Shown here one piece after another: positions 55,191 through 64,000 of a stretch of DNA of 64,000 bases. The notes under the pieces were generated by a model, which did no database searches, was not told where the DNA came from, and worked only from the letters and a program-made list of their open reading frames with translations. The stretch lies in assembly GCA_002007465.1 (NCBI GenBank), contig LNAC01000065.1, positions 1,350,570-1,414,569 of the forward strand. The letters are read 5' to 3'. How positions within the stretch are numbered: position 1 is the first letter of the stretch; each line of letters begins with the position of its first letter. The DNA is from Ailurus styani. Its lineage: Eukaryota > Chordata > Mammalia > Carnivora > Ailuridae. The position numbers and the translations under genes are program-made.

Positions 55191-56005
55191 TCATTTTCTT
55201 ATTCTCACTGAAACCTGTCCCTCCCTTGAAGACACTGCTTCTGCAACCTTCCTGCTCCCTCATATTACTGAAGCTGGCAATGTGCAAGATACCTTCATTT
55301 CTTTCTGTTGCTGCTTCCCTCCCTAAAAACACCTAGCTCTGGGGCGCCTGGGTGGCTCAGTGGCTCAGTGGGTTAAAGGCGCTGCCTTCGGCTCAGGTCA
55401 TGATCCCAGGGTCCTGGGATCGAGGCCCACATCGGGCTCTCTGCTCAGCAGGGAGCCTGCTTCCTCCTCTCTCCTCTCTCTCTGCCTGCCTCTCTGCCTA
55501 CTTGTAATCTCTCTCTCTGTGTCAAATGAATAAATAAAATCTTTAAAAAAAATAAAAAATAAATAAAAATAAATAAAAAACCTATCACACNCCACCTAGC
55601 TCTGACTCTCGGGTCATTAGACCACTACTCACCACAATCTTCCCGTGGCCCCAGTCACTCTCCTTCGTTCTTTGAAGATGTTAGCCCCGTTCTTTGTCAG
55701 TTTGTCCATCACTTCCCTTTGGGTGATTCTTGGTGATTTTAATCTTCACATGGATGATGCTTCTAGTACCCTCATTTCTAAATTCCCTGACCTCCTCTCC
55801 TCCAGTGATCTTATCTTTCCCTCCCTACCTTGGCCACTCACTCCAGTGATCATACCCTTGAGCAAAATTCCTCAGAAGAATAGCTTATACTGGCTGCTTC
55901 CAATTTACCTCCTTCCATTCTCCACTGTACTGACTAATAAAGGTTTCATCATACCACACCGTTGAAATGGCTCTCGCCCAGCTCCCCAGTGACCTCCAAA
56001 TTGCT
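55191..56005 (+). mobile_element. L2 (LINE2) fragment, sense, SINE-interrupted
   Basis: The + strand frame at 55645-55965 includes WVILGDFNLHMDDAS and FPDLLSSSDLIFPS, the GDFN-containing end of the L2 endonuclease domain. It continues to CAGTGACCTCCAAATTGCTA, the usual L2 text just before the reverse transcriptase. Frames are decayed. Confidence 0.78.
55342..55590 (+). mobile_element. CAN-SINE, young, followed by an N
   Basis: GGGGCGCCTGGGTGGCTCAG with a duplicated GGCTCAGT unit in the head. The tail has AAATAAAAATAAATAAAA. ACCTAGCTCTG flanks it at 55331-55341 and 55594-55604, with an extra CCTATCACAC and an N at 55591. Confidence 0.94.
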
Positions 56006-56149
56006 AAATCTTTTTTGAGTTTCAATATTTTATTAAAATAGCACATTTGACCAGTTAGCCAAGAATACAGTAACTGTCTCTCCCTGGCAACCCCTCAGCT
56101 CCAGAATATGCAGCACAACACAGAGGTGAGTTCAAATATCCTTGATCAT

Positions 56150-56735
56150 GAGAACCCACAGAAAAACAACCATGTTATGTGGTTCAACACTCTGATGGCC
56201 TCCCCTTGTTCTTAGGACAGAGACCAAATCCTTAAAAGGATGGTTTGACTCCTAGCTGTCCCTGCAGCCTTGTCTAGTACCACATATCTTCCCCCTCGTT
56301 CATGACACTCCACTGGTCTTTGACATTGAATGGGCTGCTGCTGGCAGTGCTCTTTCCCTCCCTCCCTTTCCTTCAGAACAACACTCAGCGCCCCCAGACC
56401 TGGCTGGCCAGTCCCCTGCCATGCCTGGTCATGGTATCACATAACCCCTGCTGGACCACCTGACACACATGGAAAAATCACACATTTAATTTTGTCTTCC
56501 TCACTGATGACAAGTTCTGTGAGGGCAGGGACCACATCTGCTTTGGCTCCCCACTGTGGCTGGAGCTCCAGCACAATGGCAGGCATGTAGTTGACCCCAA
56601 TAAAGACATGCTGAAGAGAAGAAGAAAGAAGGCAAATGGCTGGGCTCTCGTTCATCACTGCACCTGTAGGACCTGGTTGTGCTCTCTGATACACAGTAGA
56701 GGCTCACTCAGTGTTCTGAATGAATGAATACATGT
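56150..56735 (+). mobile_element. L2-like 3' end, sense (tentative)
   Basis: CACTGATGACAAGTTCTGTG, AGGGCAGGGACCACATCTGC, GCACAATGGCAGGCATGTAG and CTGAATGAATGAATACATG follow the 3' end of L2 elements. Confidence 0.55.
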
Positions 56736-56739
56736 GTGG

Positions 56740-57038
56740 ATGTTTTCAGATAGCCTTTGGCCAGGAGGAAGTAGTAACATACTCAAGTCATAAACAATTT
56801 TAGGATAAGCTAAACTGGGTTGGGTAATAAAGAAACCCCCACATGTCAAGGCTTAACACAGTTTTTTTCTGGATAACAGATTATATTGAAGAATATTGGT
56901 AATTGTGTTAAGGGCGATCATGGCAAGATCGTTATGCTGACCACTGGCCTATTTGCTCACAGATACTTTCTCTGACTTCGCCCTTTTCTGATCTGTACCC
57001 CCTGGGGGCTCACCTCCCATCCTCCCTTGCTGTATTAG
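56740..57038. other. unassigned sequence
   Basis: No gene or repeat recognised. Confidence 0.35.
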
Positions 57039-57356
57039 CCTGCTCCGGCTGCCATAACAAACTACCATAGACTGGGTGGCTTATAAACAACAGAAATTTA
57101 TTTTCTCACAGTTCTGGAGGCTGGAAGTTCAAGATAGGGGGCCAGCATAGTTGGGTTCTGATGAGAGCCCTCTTCCTGCCTTGGAGGCTGCTTCTTTGCT
57201 GTGTCCTCACATGGCAGGTGTGTGGGTAGTGGAGAGAGATCTTCTCATCTTATAAGACCATCAGTTCTATAGGGCCCCACTCTTATGACCTCATCTGACC
57301 TTAATTACCTCATAATAGCCCCCTCTCCGAATACAATGGCATTGAGGATTAAGGTT

Positions 57357-57407
<51 letters not shown>

Positions 57408-57424
57408 CTTTCTTTCTTTCTTTC
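57357..57424. repeat. (TTTC)n / (GAAA)n microsatellite
   Basis: About seventeen near-perfect TTTC units with one CTC interruption, derived from the A-rich tail of the SINE. It is likely length-polymorphic. Confidence 0.95.
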
Positions 57425-57611
57425 AAGATTTTTATTTATTTATTTGACAGAGAGAGAGATCATAAGTAGGCAGAGCAGCAGGCAGAGGGAGAGGGAGAAG
57501 CAGGGTCTCCGCGGAGCAGGGAGCCCGATTCAGGACTCGATCCCAGGACCCTGAGATCATGACCTGAGCCAAAGGCAGATGCTTAACTGACTGAGCCACC
57601 CAGGTGCCCTC
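57359..57611 (-). mobile_element. CAN-SINE, antisense, with expanded (GAAA)n tail
   Basis: Duplication AGGATTAAGGTTTC (57345-57358) and AGGGTTAAGGTTTC (57612-57625). The tail reads as a TTTC tandem over 57357-57424 on the + strand. Confidence 0.95.
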
Positions 57612-57838
57612 AGGGTTAAGGTTTCAACATATGACTTTGGAGGGACACAGTTCAGCCCATTAGTACTTGCCTCCCGGCTTCTGGCCAGATTCTGCAGATG
57701 AAGACAGGATGCCGGGGCTTCTCTCCTATCTCTCTCAGCTTCATTTGTCATCTCTGACTCCATCTTCTCTCTTCTCTGGTATCTCGGCTCCCACTGGACA
57801 ACCTCTGCCTCCCTGGTCCCAGCTTCTACCAGACAGCC

Positions 57839-58500
57839 CCTGTATTACTTTCCTATGATTGCTGTAATGAATTACCACAAATTGGGTGCTTTACAAGTGA
57901 AATTTATTCTCATAGTTCAGGAGACCAGAAGTCTAAAATCAAACTGTCAGCAAGGTTGGGTCCTTCTCCAGGCTCTGAGGGAGAATCTGTTCCTCGTCTC
58001 TCTCCTAACTTCTGGCGGTAGTTGGTAATCTTTGACATTTCTTGGCTTGTAAATGCATCCCTCCAATCTCTGCTTCCATCCTTATATTGCCTTGTCTCTG
58101 TGTGTCTTTTTATCCAAATCTCTCTTTTCTTAAAAAGACACCAGTTGGGGTGCCTGGGTAGCTCAGCGGGTTAAGCCTCTGCCTTCAGCTCAGGTCATAA
58201 TCTCAGGGTCCTGGGATCGAGCCCCAAATCGGGCTCTCTGCTCAGCGGAGGGCCTGCTTCCCCCTCTCTCTCTGTCTGCCTCTCTGCCTACTTAGGATCT
58301 CTCTCTCTGTCAAATAAATAAATAAAAATCTTTAAAAAAAAAGAAGACACCAGTTATTTAGCCCCTCCCCCCAACCTAGGATAACTTTGTCTTAACTTGA
58401 TTACATCTGCAAAGTCCCTTTTCCCAAATAAGGTCACATTCACAGGTACTGAGGTTTAGGACTTGAACATATCATTCAACGCATTACAGCCCATCATGGT
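57839..58500 (-). mobile_element. second MLT1-like LTR, antisense, SINE-interrupted
   Basis: TGTATTACTTTCCTATGATT, ATTACCACAAATTGGGTGCT, then after a SINE TTACATCTGCAAAGTCCC, CCAAATAAGGTCACATTCAC and AGGTTTAGGACTTGAACATA. It is more diverged than the previous one. Confidence 0.75.
58147..58343 (+). mobile_element. CAN-SINE, young
   Basis: GGGGTGCCTGGGTAGCTCAG head; perfect AAGACACCAGTT at 58135-58146 and 58344-58355. Confidence 0.96.
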
Positions 58501-58639
58501 TCTGTGGGTCATTAAGCGTTTGTGGCCAAAGGGCTCTAGTAACACACCTCCTCTCCTCTTTTTCCCTTCAATCTTTGAGTTGAGAGCAGCTTTCTGCTAA
58601 GAGCTAATCTCTGAGCTGCTTCACCAACCCCTGTTTGTT

Positions 58640-58740
58640 ATACTATATAAAATATAACTATATAATATGTATGTGCATATATGTATGTATACAAACATGT
58701 ATGTATATATAGTATGTATAAATACCAAAGTATTTATAGA
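58640..58740. repeat. degenerate (TATG)n / AT-rich repeat
   Basis: TATATAATATGTATGTGCAT, TATGTATGTATACAAACATG and TATGTATATATAGTATG; a decayed alternating purine-pyrimidine microsatellite. Confidence 0.7.
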
Positions 58741-58854
58741 TATAATGACATGGGATTTTCTTTAAAGTAATCCAGCAGGAAAAAAAGAGGTGGTAGGAAG
58801 GACCCACTGTAAAATACAAACTTTGGGTGATTATGATGTCCCAGTATCGATTCA

Positions 58855-59330
58855 CTAATTGTAACAAACAAAATGTACCACTTGAGGGGAGGGGGGTTGT
58901 TGATAGTGGGGGAGGCTGTGCATGTATGGGGCAGGGAGTATATGGAAAATCTCTGTACCTTCCTCTTAATTTTGCTGTGAATCAAAAACTGATCTAAAAA
59001 AATTAAATTGTTTAAAAACAAAAAAGAGGGGAGCCTGGGTGGCTCAGTCAGCTAAGCATCCAACTCTTGATTTCAGCTCAGGTCATGATATCAGGGTTGT
59101 GGGATTGAGTCCTGCATTAGCTTCTGCCCTGGGCATGGAGCCTACTTAAGATTCTCTCTTTCCCTCTCCCTCTGCCCCTCGCCCACTGTCATGCTCTCTC
59201 TCTCTTAAAAAAAAAAATAATGCCAATAATAAAGTTGGGTGATGAGAATGGGAAAGTTCATTTTACTATTCTCTGTACCTGTATGTATGTTTGAGATTTT
59301 CCATAGAAAAAAATATCTCTTAAAATGCTG
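58855..59330 (+). mobile_element. L1M-like 3' UTR pieces around a SINE (tentative)
   Basis: GGGAGTATATGGAAAATCTC, TGTACCTTCCTCTTAATTTT, GCTGTGAATCAAAAACTGAT and, after the SINE, TTACTATTCTCTGTACCTGT and GTTTGAGATTTTCCATAG resemble 3' ends of old L1 elements. Confidence 0.5.
59029..59217 (+). mobile_element. CAN-SINE, older copy
   Basis: GGGGAGCCTGGGTGGCTCAG head, CAACTCTTGATTTCAGCTCA, CTCTCTCTCTTAAAAAA tail. Confidence 0.92.
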
Positions 59331-59463
59331 TGATAAAATGGTGATTTTTATCTCCTGTATGATTTTTATACTTAGTCCTCTGAAAATACCTTGTGTATCA
59401 CTCCTTTCTAATTTCACTAAAAAAACTTCAGATGTCTCTAGAACTCTGTGGAAGAAAATCCAG

Positions 59464-59676
59464 GGTGCCTGGGTGGCTCAGTGGGTTAAAGCCTCTGCTT
59501 TCAGCTCAGGTCATGATCTCAGCGTCCTGGGATCAAGGCCCGCATCGGTCTCTCTGCTCAGCAGGGAGCCTGCTTCCTCCTCTCCCTGTCTCTCTGCCTG
59601 CCTCTCTGCCTACTTGTGATCTCTCTCTCTGTGTCAAATAAATAAATAAAATCTTTTAAAAAAAAAGAAAAGAAAA
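59464..59676 (+). mobile_element. CAN-SINE, young
   Basis: GGTGCCTGGGTGGCTCAGTG head; GAAAATCCAG flanks at 59454-59463 and about 59677-59686; AAAAG tandem tail. Confidence 0.95.
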
Positions 59677-59689
59677 GAAAATCCAGCAG

Positions 59690-60365
59690 GAGTACCCATT
59701 AGTCTTACTATTCAGTATTTTAACAATAAAGACAAAGTGCTTGAAAACTAATTTTTTTGTGAGAAAATTCTGTAACCACATTGAAACACTAGTCTACAAT
59801 TTACTAGCTTCCTCTGTTCTCTGTTTAGTATTCAACAAATTTTAACCAATAATATATCCTTGACTTCTTCAAATCATTAAAATAAAAGTATGCTCAGCTC
59901 TTGTTGGAAGGATAAAGACCCTTTTGCTTTTCCTTCCAGCAGAGGGCTTCTACTAAAAGAAAAAAGCAAAATCTTTACTATGGAAAGATTTAAGTCAGAA
60001 GTTGAATAATCTGGCTTCTTTGGGTATCCTAATGCTAACCTATTAGTCTGCTTCAGAACTTAACATTCAATGTACAAAGTATCTTGTTCCTGAGATCGCA
60101 TCATGTGAAGTTATATTATTTCATAATTCTCCATCCTCCAATACATGTGCTATTGGGCCATGCTGAGAACTGTGGATTGTAAAAGAGGGTTGTGTTCTTT
60201 CTAGAAACCTTGCTTCACTATTTTCCTTATCCTAGGATGTATTTTCAATGTTAAAAATCCTTAGAAAGAGAAACAAACGAAGTCTACCATATTACTAATT
60301 TAATCTAATTTTTTAATGTTCTTTGAGTTTCAAATGTTATATGACATTAGAGCATTTTAAAATTT
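59690..60365. other. unassigned AT-rich sequence
   Basis: No gene or repeat recognised. Confidence 0.35.
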
Positions 60366-60382
60366 AAGAACATACATATCAG

Positions 60383-60581
60383 GGGCACCTGGGTGGCTCA
60401 GATGGTGAAGCATCTGCCTTTGGCTCAGGTCGTGGGATGGAGCCCCACGTCGGGCTCCCTATGCTCAGTGCAGAGCCTGCTTCTCCCTCTCCCTCTGCCA
60501 TTCCCTCCACTTGCGCTCTTTGGCTCTGTCTAGCTCTCTGTCAAATTAATTAATTAATTAATTAAATCTTTTTTTAAAAAA
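60383..60581 (+). mobile_element. CAN-SINE
   Basis: Perfect 17-bp duplication AAGAACATACATATCAG at 60366-60382 and 60582-60598. The tail shows an ATTA tandem instead of AATA. Confidence 0.96.
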
Positions 60582-60599
60582 AAGAACATACATATCAGA

Positions 60600-61037
60600 A
60601 GTATGCTTTAAACCATATGCTGCAAAATGTAATGGAAGACATGGGCCAAGAGCTTTGTTTTTTCTTTTCTCTAGGTTACAAAATTAGTCATAAAAGGTAG
60701 TAAAATATTTTCATTGTTTTCCCCATCATAAAAGTTTATTTTTCTTTCAAAGTGAAATATCTCCTCTTTCCACATGACAGAGTTTACTCTTCTGTTTTTA
60801 TGGCAGAATGTCGTAAATCATTTCGTTGGCGTAGTTTACTGTTAGAAGTTGTGCCTTCACTTAACACATCTATTCTCTCTGTGTTCCAGCTGCACCAGAC
60901 CCCACAACTTTCCGAGGTCACATGACACCTGAGTTCGCTGCTCTTCACTAGGTGAGCATTACACACAGAAGCCCACCTTCTTCCACATTGCTTAGGTCCC
61001 TCCTACCTCCTCTCTGCATATCAGAAAAGCATAATTT
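60600..61037. other. unassigned sequence
   Basis: No gene or repeat recognised. Confidence 0.35.
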
Positions 61038-61050
61038 CAGATTAAGTTTT

Positions 61051-61257
61051 TTTTTTTTTTTAAAGATTTTATTTATTCATTTGACACACAGAGAGAGATT
61101 ACAAGTAGGCAGAGAGGCAGGCAGAGAGAGAGGAGAGAGGAGGAAGCAGGCTCCCTGCTGAGCAGAGAGCCCGATGTGGGCCTCGATCCCAGGACCCTGA
61201 GATCATGACCTGAGCCGAAGGCAGCGGCTTTAACCCACTGAGCCACCCAGGCGCCCT
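61051..61257 (-). mobile_element. CAN-SINE, antisense, young
   Basis: Duplication CAGATTAAGTTTT at 61038-61050 and 61258-61270. Contains GAGATTACAAGTAGGCAGAG and the GAGGAGAGAGGAGGAAG variant shared with the copy at 43093-43298. Confidence 0.96.
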
Positions 61258-61309
61258 CAGATTAAGTTTTGATGATAGTCATCGTTTAAAAGCTAGTGCT
61301 TTTTTATCT

Positions 61310-61500
61310 GTTCACTGTGCCAGGCACTGTTTGGCATTTAATTCTCTAAAGAACCTGTTCAAGAATCAACAGATTATTTCTGTTTTCAGATAATGAGACC
61401 GAAGCTCAGAAAAGTTAAGTAACTTGCTGAAGATCACGCAGCTACTCCTCCCCAGAGCTGACCTTCAGCTCTCCCAAAGGGTGCTGGAGTTAGTGCTTGT
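61310..61500 (-). mobile_element. MIR element, antisense
   Basis: CACTGTGCCAGGCACTGTTT, CAGATAATGAGACCGAAGCT, CAGAAAAGTTAAGTAACTTG and GAAGATCACGCAGCTACTCC. Confidence 0.8.
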
Positions 61501-62059
61501 AACTGTTGGGTCACATCTCCAATCCAAGTTTTCTGGTACTTTTCCCCATTGGCACAGGGTCTCCTGAATTTGCCCAGCACTTGGCTCTGCTTCTAAAGCT
61601 AAGGGTACAGTGCTGTTCTTTAATTGGATCTACAGTTACTGTTTCATCTAGTTGGGAAAAACTCTGGGCCCTAATTGTTAGTAATCACACAAAGTGTTCC
61701 ATTTTAAACAGACCTCTTTTTTTTTTTTCAGGCAGGTAAAACTTAAAAATAATGATACTCTGCTTAAAATTGCCAGTAGGCAGCATGTAGTCATTGTATA
61801 ACTTCTAAACTTGTTGTTCAAACATTATCTAAATTGTGTTCTCATCAGTCAGATAATTTTTAGTGAATAAGAGAGGGAGGTCTTTAAATTTTTTTACACA
61901 GGTGGTCTGTGGGATTACTGATTAGAAAACAAACAAACCTAAGAACAATTTTTCTTACTTAATGACAAAACTAGGTAAGGAAGGGTTAATTTTGTGCTGT
62001 TCAGTAAGGTAGCCACTGGCCACATATGTCTGCTGAGCATTTGAAATGTAGATAATTTG

Positions 62060-62271
62060 GGCACCTGGGTGGCTCAGTGGGTTAAAGCCTCTGCCTTCGG
62101 CTCAGGTCATGATCTCAGGGTTCTGGGATGGAGCATCGAGCATCGAGCATCAGCATCGGGCTCTCTGCTCAGCAGAGAGCCTGCTTCCTCCCTCTCTCTG
62201 CCTGCCTCTCTGCCTACTTGTGATCTGCTCTCTCTCTGTGCTAAATAAATAAATAAAATCTTTAAAAAAAA
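62060..62271 (+). mobile_element. CAN-SINE with internal GAGCATC tandem
   Basis: Perfect 17-bp duplication TGAAATGTAGATAATTT at 62042-62058 and 62272-62288. Around 62131-62156 the unit GAGCATC is repeated. Confidence 0.96.
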
Positions 62272-62343
62272 TGAAATGTAGATAATTTGAATTAAGATGT
62301 CTAGTAAGTGTCAAATAAAAACATATTTTGAAAACTCAGGACA

Positions 62344-62549
62344 GGGCGCCTGGGTGGCTCAGTGGGTTAAAGCCTCTGCTTTTGGCTCAGGTCATGATCT
62401 CAGGGTCCTGGGATCGAGGCCCGCATGGGGCTCTCTGCTCAGCAGGGAGCCTGCTTCCTCCTGCCTCTCTGCCTGCCTCTCTGCCTACTTGTGATCTGAT
62501 CTCTCTCTCTGTGTCAAATAAATAAATAAAATCTTAAAAAAAACAAAAA
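62344..62549 (+). mobile_element. CAN-SINE, young
   Basis: Perfect duplication GAAAACTCAGGACA at 62330-62343 and 62550-62563. Confidence 0.97.
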
Positions 62550-62769
62550 GAAAACTCAGGACATAACAAAAGGATGTAAAATATCTCATTAACAACTTTA
62601 ATATCAATTACATGTTGAAATGATAATATTTTGCATATACTGGGCTAAATAAGAAATGTTATTAAAGTTAATTTTGCTCGTTTTTTTTTCTTTATGTTTT
62701 TTATTGTGGCTACTAGAAGACCTTAAATTCCATGTGTGCTTTTGCATATTTCTATTGGACAGTGCTGGG

Positions 62770-63355
62770 TGAAGTGATGACTAGAGATAAAGGAAAGTAT
62801 TAGTCCAAGTGGAATCAAGCAGTTCATAGCATATATGTTCGTCAGTAAAAAACATTCTTTTTTTTTTTTTTCAGTGATAAGGTTAAATATCCATGTGATG
62901 GCAATTCTACCATTTTCTCAAAGTTCTGCCCTGTTAAATTGCCATTGTATTCATAAGAACCACAGGAAAAAGCATTTCCGCCTGAAGAGCATTCTCAGAC
63001 TGATTTTTCACTACTCAGAAATGTGGCCCCAGGATGACAGATCAAGAACCAAAAAAAAGCACCAACATTTCTTGATTCAAAGCCGACAGTGTGGCTCCTT
63101 CTGAGCAGTGGTCCCTGGTGTGGCTGACCCATCTCTACCATAGGGGTGATGGCTTACAGCACAGCAGTGCAAAGCCAAAGGGCACCCACGAGTTCATTAC
63201 ATAATTCTTGGTAGCGTGAGGCCAAGCGTGTATCTGCTCTGGGGAACGGTGGGCAGGCTCTGACAGGCAGACCGAGGCCATCATGACAATGTTTTGACAG
63301 CGTGTGCTAGAAGTTGTTTGTTTGGAAAAAGACTGACTGGCTTTTTCCCCCCTCC

Positions 63356-63410
<55 letters not shown>

Positions 63411-64000
63411 CCTTTTAAACACTCTGGCATAATACTGAATGACTTTGTTTTTAAGCTGCCTTAGCCTTTGTGAGGAAAAAGCCTGAGTACTCTTTCCCTG
63501 TAGGACACAAGTGTTATTTTTGGAGCAGAGGTTCTTAGCCTGATCTCTGTCTAAACCAATTTCTGTTCTTTGTGAGGTCGTGGTCTAGGGCGGCTCTGAG
63601 TGATCTCGATGGAGGGAAGCTTCCTGGCTTTGTAAGGGGGTGTTGGCAAAGATGTGGAGGGGCCACGCCTGAAAGCACACTGCCTCAGGTCTCAGCACAG
63701 AAGTCTCCTTCACATTCAGATTCCCCTCAGGAGACTGTGCCCTCAGGATGGTTGCAACCACATCTGGTGAAGTGGTGCTCTTTTTCTGCTTATGTCACTT
63801 CGTGGGATGTTTCGGGTCAAGGTGACTGCCCCCCGCCTTTTGTTAGCCTAGTAGTACTTGAGGTCTCAGGCTCCTGGGAATGAGGAAAGCAATAACTGGA
63901 CAACTGCTTCAGGCTATTCAGCATGCAACTGGCTGTGGGAAAGCCACCACCCACAATGTGGGCCATAATATGAGTCCCCGCAGGCCTCTGGGAACACGTC
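62770..64000. other. unassigned sequence to the window end
   Basis: No gene recognised. The 103-codon frame at 63572-63883 has no domain signature. GRK7, which follows RNF7 in human, was looked for by eye among the open frames and not seen. Confidence 0.35.
63359..63407. repeat. (TC)n microsatellite
   Basis: About 23 uninterrupted CT dinucleotides, flanked by TTTCTCCC. The antisense frame across it (63135-63422) is an Arg/Glu repeat artefact. Confidence 0.95.

Larger units (their letters stand above)
57039..57665 (-). mobile_element. MLT1-like LTR, antisense, SINE-interrupted
   Basis: TATTAGCCTGCTCCGGCTGC, ATAACAAACTACCATAGACT, TTTATTTTCTCACAGTTCTG, CTGTGTCCTCACATGGCAGG and, after a SINE, TTTCAACATATGACTTTGGA and CACAGTTCAGCCCATTA. 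This is the full order of a reversed MLT1 LTR. Confidence 0.87.
61995..62769. mobile_element. hAT-like DNA element split by two SINEs
   Basis: TGTGCTGTTCAGTAAGGTAG and CCACTGGCCACATATGTCTG at the left, GTGGCTACTAGAAGACC and TCTATTGGACAGTGCTG at the right, are inverted blocks of a MER58/Charlie-related element. Two SINEs break the middle. Confidence 0.65.

Noticed and set aside
63135..63422. Arg/Glu-repeat antisense frame
   Set aside because: It is produced by reading through the (TC)n microsatellite.
35431..64000. GRK7, expected downstream of RNF7 by human synteny
   Set aside because: I saw no kinase-domain or GRK7-like exon in any listed frame; it presumably lies beyond the window.
1..64000. 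CRISPR arrays, bacterial operons or phage-like systems
   Set aside because: The dispersed repeats are SINEs with individual target duplications, not regularly spaced direct repeats, and the gene structure is eukaryotic.

Overview
The window is nuclear DNA from a carnivoran mammal. It holds nearly fifty copies of the tRNA-derived carnivore SINE (CAN-SINE/SINEC). Each has a head resembling GGCGCCTGGGTGGCTCAG, a CT-rich middle and an AATAAA-plus-A tail. The common subtype, with GTTAAAGCCTCTGCC in the head and a repeated CTCTGCCTGC in the tail, suggests a caniform and most likely a mustelid. That assignment is an inference from repeat sequence. No bacterial, organellar or CRISPR content was seen.

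One known protein-coding gene is complete: RNF7 (RBX2/SAG/ROC2), on the + strand, with coding exons at 29522-29696, 33707-33754 and 35312-35430. Together they encode 113 residues including the full RING-H2 finger. The gene starts in a CpG island (about 29195-29915) with a perfect CRE and a CCAAT box and no obvious TATA box. Several AATAAA signals follow the stop codon.

About 16-21 kb upstream, on the same strand, two phase-compatible exons (8116-8251 and 13155-13261) encode a leucine-rich-repeat segment. All four splice sites are consensus-like and the joined frame is open. I cannot assign it to a named gene. It is the best candidate for an undescribed or lineage-degraded gene here; a weak possible terminal exon lies at 15093-15208.

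The remainder is intergenic or intronic. 1-8 kb holds unique sequence, an MLT1-like LTR, an MER5-like DNA element and scattered SINEs. 9.05-11.46 kb is an antisense L1 carrying four SINEs and an assembly scar. 13.5-13.9 kb is a Tigger-type DNA transposon. 16.2-16.6 kb is an LTR-like element. 17-27.5 kb is SINE-rich, with MIR and L1 fragments. 36.8-51 kb holds many SINEs, MIRs, MER58-like and MER20-like elements, a nested MLT1/SINE/SINE stack and a sense L1 3' end. 52.2-55.2 kb is a large antisense L1. 55.2-56.7 kb is an L2 fragment. 57.0-58.5 kb holds two antisense MLT1-like LTRs. 62.0-62.8 kb is a hAT-like element split by two SINEs. In human, RNF7 lies between RASA2 and GRK7; neither was recognised here. 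Ns at 9168, 9379, 47390-47426 and 55591 mark unresolved assembly, all at SINE insertions.
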